This document shows positions 1-4,782 of a DNA stretch of 9,086 bases, one piece after another. The stretch is from NCBI GenBank assembly GCA_030613915.1, contig JAUWKY010000060.1, forward strand, positions 1 through 9,086. The letters run 5' to 3'. Below the pieces are notes generated by a model that worked only from the letters and a program-made list of their open reading frames with translations, made no database searches and was not told where the DNA came from. This stretch comes from Syntrophobacterales bacterium. Its GTDB lineage: Bacteria > Desulfobacterota > Syntrophobacteria > BM002. The translations under genes were made by a program, and so were the position numbers. Position 1 is the first letter of the stretch; every line of letters begins with the position of its first letter.

Positions 1-77
1 CCTCTATCTCTGACTGTGCTCCCAGGTTCAATACTCAACGCATGGTGAAGGAGTATTTGGAGAAGTATTATAGGTGA
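1..77 (+). CDS. C-terminal end of a probable alpha-glucan (glycogen) phosphorylase, 5' part outside window
   Basis: The frame with codons starting at position 3 reads through to a TGA at 75-77 and gives 24 residues ending in FNTQRMVKEYLEKYYR. The pattern F-x-T-x-R-M-V-K/R-E-Y followed by an aromatic-rich end is what I recall from the extreme C-terminus of glycosyltransferase family 35 alpha-glucan phosphorylases, which release glucose-1-phosphate from glycogen-like polymers in the cytoplasm. Only the tail is visible, so no catalytic residue can be checked. The insertion sequence begins soon after the stop codon, so the gene appears intact at its 3' end, although a stop supplied by the insertion cannot be fully excluded. 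That this is coding is fairly likely; the family assignment is moderate. Confidence 0.6.
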   Translation, partial: SISDCAPRFNTQRMVKEYLEKYYR

Positions 78-80
78 ACT

Positions 81-102
81 ATATGGCGCAAGCTTGCTAT
101 AT
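81..102 (+). other. Short hairpin after the upstream gene's stop codon
   Basis: ATATGGC (81-87) can pair with GCTATAT (96-102), with one G-T wobble, around an 8-nt loop. Positions 88-97 also form a 10-bp perfect palindrome. It sits four bases after the phosphorylase-like stop codon. There is no T-tract after it, so it is not a convincing intrinsic terminator. It could equally be part of the left end of the insertion sequence. Confidence 0.35.
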
Positions 103-112
103 TGCAGTAGCC

Positions 113-139
113 TTGAGTCAGTATAAAAAAGGCTATACC
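113..139 (+). promoter_or_regulatory. Weak candidate promoter for the transposase
   Basis: TTGAGT (113-118) and TATACC (134-139) resemble -35 and -10 boxes, but the 15-nt spacer is shorter than the usual 16-18. Transcription would start near 146. That is downstream of the 5' arm (131-138) of the inverted repeat that brackets the ribosome binding site, so the element's own transcript would escape that hairpin. It is a low-strength call based only on motif match. Confidence 0.25.
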
Positions 140-200
140 CATATTGATTCCAGTTACATTTAGCGAGTTGGTAATCCGGAACCAACAGAGGAGTATAGCC
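131..200 (+). promoter_or_regulatory. Inverted repeat enclosing the transposase ribosome binding site
   Basis: GGCTATAC (131-138) is the exact reverse complement of GTATAGCC (193-200), whose last base touches the GTG start codon at 201. A smaller inner stem, TTGGT (168-172) with ACCAA (181-185), lies between them. The Shine-Dalgarno AGAGGAG (187-193) is trapped at the base of the outer stem. In a transcript entering from the upstream gene, this fold should hinder ribosome loading. A transcript starting inside the loop would lack the first arm. This kind of protection against impinging transcription is known for IS10 and IS50; applying it here is inference. Confidence 0.5.
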
Positions 201-1457
201 GTGAGTAAGATTAAATCGCAAAAAATCAAAAGCGTCAACGATCAAACGATGATAGTTACCTTGGATATTGGTAAAGGCTCGCACTATGGATACTTTCGAG
301 CTCCTGATGGCCAGGATGTTGAGCCGTTTGCTTTTTACAATACCCACGACAGCTTTCATAGTTTTTGGAAGAAGCTTAGCCGCTTTAAAAAAGCCCACGG
401 GTGCAGGCAAGTGGTGGTGGGCTTTGAGTCCACCGGTCCATACGCGGAGCCGATCACGCACTTTTTGAAGCAACAGCCGGTAACCTTGGTACAAATCAAC
501 CCGATGCACAGCAAACGTGTAAGGGAACTGACGGGCAATTCGCCCAACAAGACCGATCGCAAAGATCCGCGGGTTATTGCCGATGTCATTATGCTGGGCC
601 ATGCCTTGAGGGTGGTGATACCGCAAGGACCCTCTGCGCATCTGCGGCGACTTACCCAGGCCAGAGAACGAGCCATTAGGGATCGCACGGCCATAGTCAA
701 CCAGCTGCAACACTTGCTCTTTGTCATTTTTCCCGAGTTTTTGAAGGTGATTAAGAAGATCTCCTGCAAGACGGGATTGTACCTGCTCCGACATTACCCG
801 AGCCGGCAGGCTATTGCCGCCCTGGGAGAGCAACAGTTGAGCAGAATCATCAAGCGGGTCAGTCGCGGTAAGATGGGCCAATGGCATGCTGAACAGCTTT
901 GTCAGGCTGCTCAGGCGTCGGTGGGCATCAATGAAGGCCAAGAGAGCATTGTCGAAGAAATTGGCCACCTGGTTGACAAGATTAAGAGAGAAAATGATTT
1001 TATCGACCGTGTGGAATGCCAGATGCGATCGCATCTGGAACAGATTCCTTACAGCAGATATCTTCTTTCGTTGCCAGGTGTCGGCCTGATCACCGTGGCT
1101 GGATTGATCGGCGAGGTCGGGGACTTTCGCCAATATAAGACAAGTGCTGAGATTACCAAACTGGCCGGTCTTGATCTGTTTGAGGTCAGCTCTGGCAAGC
1201 ACAAAGGCCGGCGGCGTATTTCCAAGCGCGGACGACCACTGATGAGAAAACTGCTCTATTTTGCGGCCATCAACGCAGTCAAATCCACAGGGACTATGCA
1301 TCGGCCCTACACTCGGATGCTCGAGCGCGGCATGCCCAAAATCAAAGCGTTGGTGGCCATCTCGCGCAAACTGCTCAGAGTGATGTACGCACTGGCTCGC
1401 GACCAGGAGATGTACATGGAAAACTTTGACAATCATCGTTATCGATTCGCTGCTTAA
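201..1457 (+). CDS. IS110/IS1111-family transposase (DEDD RuvC-like plus serine recombinase), 418 aa
   Basis: This recombinase cuts and joins DNA for IS110-type elements, guided in studied members by an element-encoded bridge RNA. I chose the GTG at 201 because AGAGGAG sits 7 nt upstream; the same frame stays open back to an ATG at 144, which has no good ribosome site. Numbering from GTG, the N-terminal RuvC-like domain carries D22 (in VTLDIGKG), E76 (in VVGFESTGPY) and D119/D122 (in NKTDRKDP), the family's DEDD set. A helical middle follows (about 140-285). The C-terminal Transposase_20 region starts with LLSLPGVG near 289 and holds the family's serine in EVSSGKHKG (S331 best placed, S330 alternative), followed by ISKRGRPLMRK. 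The length is somewhat above the common 320-400 residues. No frameshift or stop is present and all key residues are in place, so it looks functional. The aspartate motif has DP where DA is usual. Confidence 0.95.
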   Translation: MSKIKSQKIKSVNDQTMIVTLDIGKGSHYGYFRAPDGQDVEPFAFYNTHDSFHSFWKKLSRFKKAHGCRQVVVGFESTGPYAEPITHFLKQQPVTLVQINPMHSKRVRELTGNSPNKTDRKDPRVIADVIMLGHALRVVIPQGPSAHLRRLTQARERAIRDRTAIVNQLQHLLFVIFPEFLKVIKKISCKTGLYLLRHYPSRQAIAALGEQQLSRIIKRVSRGKMGQWHAEQLCQAAQASVGINEGQESIVEEIGHLVDKIKRENDFIDRVECQMRSHLEQIPYSRYLLSLPGVGLITVAGLIGEVGDFRQYKTSAEITKLAGLDLFEVSSGKHKGRRRISKRGRPLMRKLLYFAAINAVKSTGTMHRPYTRMLERGMPKIKALVAISRKLLRVMYALARDQEMYMENFDNHRYRFAA

Positions 1458-1463
1458 GGTGAA

Positions 1464-1617
1464 GGCGGGGAGATTATCATCCATGCCCTTAAGGCGACTA
1501 TGTCGACCTTCAAGCATAGCATTTATAACTCCCCGTCGTCCCTAAGTCCCAATGAAGCAAGATCAGAGCTCATTTGAGACTCTCAAATACCAGGGTTGGA
1601 CTAGGTGACATTCACTA
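1464..1617 (+). ncRNA. Candidate IS-encoded bridge RNA (structured region after the transposase)
   Basis: Three stem-loops follow the transposase stop with little space between. The first is long. GGCGGGGAG (1464-1472) pairs with CTCCCCGTC (1529-1537) with one G-T wobble. After a bulged A, TTAT (1474-1477) pairs with ATAA (1525-1528), then an internal loop, ATGC (1483-1486) with GCAT (1514-1517), a second internal loop, and AAGGCGAC (1491-1498) with GTCG-A-CCTT (1502-1510) around a TAT loop. The second is ATTTGAG (1572-1578) with CTCAAAT (1582-1588). The third is GTGA (1605-1608) with TCAC (1612-1615), extended by TA/TA past a bulged G. Stems broken by internal loops are the layout reported for IS110-family bridge RNAs. 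In the IS1111 group the RNA lies downstream of the transposase, as here. I could not assign target or donor guides, and the RNA boundaries are approximate. Confidence 0.45.
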
Positions 1618-1652
1618 CGGCTCAGAAAAAATCTTGACAACAATAAACCAGG

Positions 1653-1795
1653 GCATAGAGCATAGGGCATAGGGAAATAATTTCTAATTGAGGAATTTAG
1701 ATATTAGATTCTCAATAACGAATTACCATTTACACCTGACACCTGACACCCGGCTCCTGACTCCTAGTTCTTTTGATTGTGGATTGCAGAATGAT
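1653..1795. repeat. Degenerate heptamer tandem repeats, several sub-families
   Basis: This 143-bp stretch is almost entirely built on a 7-bp period. GCATAGA/GCATAGG/GCATAGG fills 1653-1673. A looser A/T-rich series with TTAGATA and TTAGATT runs from about 1683 to 1731. ACACCTG, ACACCTG, ACACCCG, GCTCCTG and ACTCCTA fill 1732-1766. GATTGTG and GATTGCA fill 1775-1788. The unit sequence changes between blocks while the period stays at seven. Degenerate heptanucleotide repeats (STRR sequences) are known from cyanobacteria; here they lie in an apparently proteobacterial context. I see no coding capacity in this stretch. The open frame running through it from a TTG at 1773 is judged to be repeat-derived. 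Confidence 0.75.
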
Positions 1796-1832
1796 AAATG
1801 ACAGAGGTGAAATATTTTATTCGCAAGGCGCC

Positions 1833-3020
1833 ATGAGTCTCGTCTCCGCGTCTTGGTGTCACCGTGTCTCCGTGTTAACTTGGTCCATCTTTTTTGCAGC
1901 TTGCCTACTATTGAGTGCTTGCTCTGAACATGAAAAACAGATGGAGTGGAGCGGTCCCGCAAAGATTGCGGTTGTAGTACCTCATACTGGCCCCTTGATG
2001 GAGGAAGGACAGATGCTGCAGTTCGGGGCACTTATGGCAAGCCGGGAAGCCGAGAGCAGAGTGGCCGATCTCAACCTGGAAGTGGTGGTGTACGACTCAC
2101 CTTGTGACCCTGAAGGGGGTGTTGCTGCTGCCAAGCGCTTGACAACCGACGGAGCAGTAAGTGCAGTGATAGGCTATCTGTGCGCTGAGACACTTCGCGC
2201 TGTTCTGCCTTTTTACCAGGATGCAGGTCTTGCGCTTATTAATCCCACCGTTTCTGCTGAATATGTCCGACAGGGTGAAACCAGAAACCTATTTTCTCTG
2301 CTCTATGGGGATGGAGACCAGGCCGCATTTCTCGCTACCTATGCGAAAGAGGGTCTTGGCCTCCATCGGGTCGCGATTCTCAGGGACGACTCTGCCTATG
2401 GCTATGTACTCAGCACTTCATTCGATGCGGAAGCCACACGGCTGGATCTGGAGGTAGTGGCAAATGTTGCAATCAACTCCGATCAAGCAGGGGCGGCCCA
2501 AGCTGTAAAATCCCTAAAGAGTACCAGCCCTGAAGGCGTTTTTCTTGCAGCCTCTCCAAAAGCTGCCAGTCTATTTTTGCTGGAGCGTCAACGGCAGCAT
2601 TTAGGTGGCGTGGTTTTGGGGCCTGATCAGTTAGCAGACCTGGATTTCTACGAGATGGCTGGCCAGGCAGCCGAGGGGTTGCTCGTGTGCCAGCCCATTT
2701 TGCTTGAAACAGAAAATCCAAAGCAGTCCAAATTTGTCAGGAGATTCGAGCAACTTTACAAGCGGCGACCAGATTGGATTGCCGCAGCTGGTTACGATGC
2801 GATGCGGCTGGCACTGGAGGTTTTGAACAGCTCTGGCCCGGGGCGACGTGCATTTCTGCAAAGCTTGCGAACAATTTCGGGACCTGACACCGCTTTCGAA
2901 GGGCTTAGTGGTCCTGTCTTCTTCAAGGATGATGGCACAAGCCGAAGACATTTTTTTGTGGGTGCAGTCCAAAACGGGACACTGCAGGCTGCCAAGCCAC
3001 CCACCGTGGCATTCCCCTGA
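1833..3020 (+). CDS. Lipoprotein substrate-binding protein, Peripla_BP_6 / LivJ-LivK-like, 395 aa
   Basis: This is probably a membrane-anchored ligand receptor of a branched-chain-amino-acid-type ABC importer. From the ATG at 1833, a 30-residue signal segment ends in the lipobox LSAC (27-30), so Cys30 should be lipidated. The two-lobed type-I binding fold follows: a first strand KIAVVVPHTGPL (about 44-55), the LivJ/LivK-type cysteine pair as C91 (DSPCDPE) and C117 (IGYLCAE), RDDSAYG in the hinge region, and a closing segment with GPVFFKDDG. Several ligand-contact positions differ from LivJ: Ala follows Cys117 instead of Ser, INPTVS replaces SPSATNP, and Glu replaces the pocket Trp. A different ligand is therefore likely. 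The start is uncertain, since there is no good Shine-Dalgarno. GTG at 1872 would give a very short signal, and an in-frame TTG at 1773 lies in repeats. Codons about 4-14 overlap an octamer repeat. Confidence 0.8.
   Translation: MSLVSASWCHRVSVLTWSIFFAACLLLSACSEHEKQMEWSGPAKIAVVVPHTGPLMEEGQMLQFGALMASREAESRVADLNLEVVVYDSPCDPEGGVAAAKRLTTDGAVSAVIGYLCAETLRAVLPFYQDAGLALINPTVSAEYVRQGETRNLFSLLYGDGDQAAFLATYAKEGLGLHRVAILRDDSAYGYVLSTSFDAEATRLDLEVVANVAINSDQAGAAQAVKSLKSTSPEGVFLAASPKAASLFLLERQRQHLGGVVLGPDQLADLDFYEMAGQAAEGLLVCQPILLETENPKQSKFVRRFEQLYKRRPDWIAAAGYDAMRLALEVLNSSGPGRRAFLQSLRTISGPDTAFEGLSGPVFFKDDGTSRRHFFVGAVQNGTLQAAKPPTVAFP
1842..1873. repeat. Octamer tandem repeat inside a signal-peptide coding region
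   Basis: Four 8-bp units run head to tail: GTCTCCGC (1842-1849), GTCTTGGT (1850-1857), GTCACCGT (1858-1865) and GTCTCCGT (1866-1873). On the minus strand the unit is ACGGAGAC. When translated on that strand it yields the RRHGDTKTRRRD-like string that commonly appears in spurious predicted proteins. Here the repeat lies within the predicted N-terminal region of the lipoprotein gene that starts at 1833. Confidence 0.75.
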
Positions 3021-3021
3021 C

Positions 3022-3085
3022 GATTGAGGATTGGCGATTGACGATTGCGGAATTGGGATTTCTTCGCGCTCGCTCCGCTCCGCTC
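3022..3085. repeat. GATTGNN heptamer repeat plus CGCTC pentamer repeat after the lipoprotein gene
   Basis: GATTGAG, GATTGGC, GATTGAC, GATTGCG and the degenerate GAATTGG and GATTTCT follow each other at exactly 7 bp from 3022 to 3063, starting directly after the TGA of the binding-protein gene. CGCTC then recurs at 3067, 3071, 3076 and 3081. No terminator-like hairpin with a T-tract was found here for the preceding gene. Confidence 0.7.
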
Positions 3086-3183
3086 AGTCCCGCACCGCAA
3101 ACGGCATCTGCGACAAGCGGGTCCCTGATTACGCAATTATCATTGCACCTTGAGGTCTCATAGCCACAAAACCATTTCATTAC

Positions 3184-3274
3184 AAGGCAAAATGCGAAAT
3201 GCTCAAGGCGAGATGAGCAATGCGAAATCTTAATTGCTCTAGGCGCTATGCGCCGTGCGCTCTGCGCTGGGAGC
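3184..3274. repeat. Thirteen-unit degenerate heptamer repeat (consensus near NATGCGN)
   Basis: Read in sevens from 3184, the units are AAGGCAA, AATGCGA, AATGCTC, AAGGCGA, GATGAGC, AATGCGA, AATCTTA, ATTGCTC, TAGGCGC, TATGCGC, CGTGCGC, TCTGCGC and TGGGAGC. G at unit position 4 and C at position 5 recur in most units, and the last third turns GC-rich. The whole 464-bp gap from 3021 to 3484 has no supported gene. Besides the repeats it holds one promoter-like motif, and I see nothing definite in 3305-3470. Confidence 0.7.
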
Positions 3275-3275
3275 A

Positions 3276-3303
3276 TTGACACCATCGCCGGCCCTGTGAT
3301 AGC
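3276..3303 (+). promoter_or_regulatory. Candidate promoter for the second binding-protein gene
   Basis: TTGACA (3276-3281) is a perfect -35 box. With a 16-nt spacer it faces GATAGC (3298-3303), which matches the -10 consensus at only three positions but is preceded by TG one base away, as in extended -10 promoters. It would give a leader of about 175 nt before the start at 3485. The overlap with the end of the heptamer repeat may be incidental. Confidence 0.35.
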
Positions 3304-3484
3304 GTTATCTCGCTTCTCAAGGGGCAGGCTTCAGGTTACCTTTTGGCACTTGGCCCTCCTTGCCTATCGACTGTTCTAATCTGAGCATAAAGCACAGCGG
3401 GTGGGGAGAACCGAGTCTTCTCAACCGCTGCTTTTATCAGGTCACATTGGCACATCTTGTCGAATGCATTAATAAGGATGGATT

Positions 3485-4654
3485 TTGGACAACGCTGTCT
3501 CCCAGCCAAACAGTAAGATAAACAGAAAAATGACGAGAATGTTTGTGGTTGCTTTTTTTGTGGCCGCAATCTGCATGCAGAGTTTCGCGGCCACGGCTAA
3601 GGAGCCCATCAATATTGGCGTGTTTTTGCCCATGACCGGCAGCGTATCCGCTTTCGGCCAAATGGAGTGGTTGGGAATAAAAACGGCCCATCAAATGATG
3701 GGCAAAATCTTAGGACGAGAGGTCAAGCTTATTCTTGAGGATACCAAGAGTGAACAGACTGAGGCGGCCCATGCCGTAGAGCGGTTAATTAAACAGCACA
3801 AAGTGGTGGGTATCATTGGTGGCGCCATAAGTGGAAGCGCCCTGGCAGGAGGTTCCATTGCTGAAAAAAATGAGGTTCCCTTGATTTCACCTTCTGCCAC
3901 CAATCCCCTGGTTACCCGGGACAAGAAATATGTGTTTCGCGCTTGTTTCGACGATTCTTTTCAAAGCCGAGTGGCGGCCAGACAGGCTAGAATAGGAATG
4001 GACGCCAGCACAGCTGCGATGATTGTGGACATCGCCCAAGCGGATTACAGTGTGGGGTTGGGAAATCTCTTTCTAGAAGCCTTCGGAGAGATGGGCGGCA
4101 AGGTGCTTGTTACCGCCTACATCCAGACTGGTGATCGTGATTTCAGGAGCCAGCTTTCTGAGGTGCTAGAGGCAAACCCGGACATCATTTACATGCCCAA
4201 CTACTACACTGAAGATGCTTTGCTGGCCAAGCAGGCCAGAGATTTGGGGATGAAAATGCCGATTCTTATGGCTGACGGAGCCCAAGTACCGGCACTCATA
4301 GAAACTGGTGGAAAGGCTGTAGAAGGAGTGTACCTCACAGCCCACTTCAATCCGAAAGCTGTCAACACTGAGTTGGGCCGAAAGTTCAGTGTCGCGTTCG
4401 AAAAGAAATACAATAAGGACGTGGATGCTTTTGGTGCATTAGGAGCGGATGCCTATTTCATTCTTATTGAGGCGATCAAACGGGCCAAATCCACTGAGGG
4501 GTTCAAGGTTCGGACTGCTCTGACTGATACCAAGAATTTCAAAGGGGTCACCGGCCCCATCAAGATTAACGAGGACGGCAATACAGTCAAGCGTCTGGTG
4601 ATCAACAGGGTGAAGAACGGCAGGTTTACCTATGTGACCACCGTGAATCCTTAA
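3485..4654 (+). CDS. Secreted periplasmic substrate-binding protein, Peripla_BP_6 family, 389 aa
   Basis: This is a type-I periplasmic receptor of the branched-chain-amino-acid/amide ABC transporter class. A TTG at 3485 with AAGGA six bases upstream (3474-3478) is my preferred start; ATG at 3530 (M16) is the main alternative and has a poor ribosome site. The signal peptide has a basic n-region (KINRKMTR, 11-18), a hydrophobic core (FVVAFFVAAICMQSFA, 20-35) and a likely cut after ATA (36-38). The mature protein opens with INIGVFLPMTGSVSAFGQ, then EDTKSEQTEA, GIIGGAISGSALAG (109-122) and the ligand-loop motif SPSATNP (135-141). Unlike its two neighbours it lacks the LivJ/LivK cysteine pair, so it belongs to a different branch of the family. 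No permease lies directly after it. It may use the LivHMG system downstream, a remote permease, or serve a sensor. The ligand cannot be read from sequence. Confidence 0.85.
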   Translation: MDNAVSQPNSKINRKMTRMFVVAFFVAAICMQSFAATAKEPINIGVFLPMTGSVSAFGQMEWLGIKTAHQMMGKILGREVKLILEDTKSEQTEAAHAVERLIKQHKVVGIIGGAISGSALAGGSIAEKNEVPLISPSATNPLVTRDKKYVFRACFDDSFQSRVAARQARIGMDASTAAMIVDIAQADYSVGLGNLFLEAFGEMGGKVLVTAYIQTGDRDFRSQLSEVLEANPDIIYMPNYYTEDALLAKQARDLGMKMPILMADGAQVPALIETGGKAVEGVYLTAHFNPKAVNTELGRKFSVAFEKKYNKDVDAFGALGADAYFILIEAIKRAKSTEGFKVRTALTDTKNFKGVTGPIKINEDGNTVKRLVINRVKNGRFTYVTTVNP

Positions 4655-4692
4655 GGCGCGAGTACTTGGCCCATTCCTGGGACCATTCACGC

Positions 4693-4722
4693 TTGACAGA
4701 CAAGTTTTTTTCGACCTATACT
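4693..4722 (+). promoter_or_regulatory. Strong sigma-70-type promoter for the LivK-like gene
   Basis: TTGACA (4693-4698) is a perfect -35 box and TATACT (4717-4722) matches the -10 consensus at five of six positions, with an 18-nt spacer. Transcription should start near 4729, leaving a leader of about 54 nt before the ATG at 4783. This suggests the third binding protein is expressed independently of the two before it and at a high level. Confidence 0.7.
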
Positions 4723-4782
4723 CCCTTCACCAAAAGTGGAGCTAAGGTTGGTTTTTTATCTTTTTTCGAGGAGGCAGTTATT

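Larger units (their letters stand above)
78..1652 (+). mobile_element. IS110/IS1111-family insertion sequence (outer bounds; exact ends unresolved)
   Basis: The element is defined by one intact DEDD/serine transposase gene (201-1457) with structured non-coding DNA on both sides. The bounds given are outer limits. The left end must lie between the stop codon at 77 and the transposase start. The right end lies after the downstream stem-loops and before the heptamer repeats that begin at 1653. IS110-family elements generally lack true terminal inverted repeats and long target duplications, so ends cannot be read by eye. The heptamer TAGGTGA occurs at 71-77 and again at 1602-1608 in direct orientation. 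It could be a junction or target sequence, but a match of that length is about what chance would give between two flanks of this size. There is about 120 nt of non-coding DNA upstream of the gene and at least 145 nt downstream. Confidence 0.7.

Noticed and set aside
44..1465. GGTGAAGG shared by 44-51 and 1458-1465 as an IS junction repeat
   Set aside because: The first copy lies inside the phosphorylase-like coding tail and the second touches the transposase stop codon. The match length is close to chance for the flanks compared.
1634..1665. Perfect TTGACA (1634-1639) as a promoter for the first binding-protein gene, or as the -35 half of an IS circle-junction promoter
   Set aside because: No adequate -10 box follows at the right distance (only TAGAGC or CATAGA), and the IS end is unknown, so neither use can be supported.
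1773..1832. Upstream extension of the lipoprotein gene to a TTG at 1773
   Set aside because: The added codons fall in heptamer repeats, and the extension would put about 50 residues before the lipobox, which is not a normal signal peptide.
1723..2031. Minus-strand open frame of 102 codons with an RRHGDTKTRRRD-like stretch
   Set aside because: Its distinctive part is the octamer repeat at 1842-1873 read backwards, and the rest is antisense to the lipoprotein gene. This is a familiar repeat artefact, not a protein.
3067..3085. CGCTC repeats as part of a CRISPR array or origin iterons
   Set aside because: Units are only 5 bp with no spacers and no replication gene nearby; no CRISPR-type repeats occur anywhere in the window.
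4667..4685. Hairpin (4667-4673 with 4678-4685, one bulge) as a terminator for the second binding-protein gene
   Set aside because: The stem is short and bulged and there is no T-tract after it.
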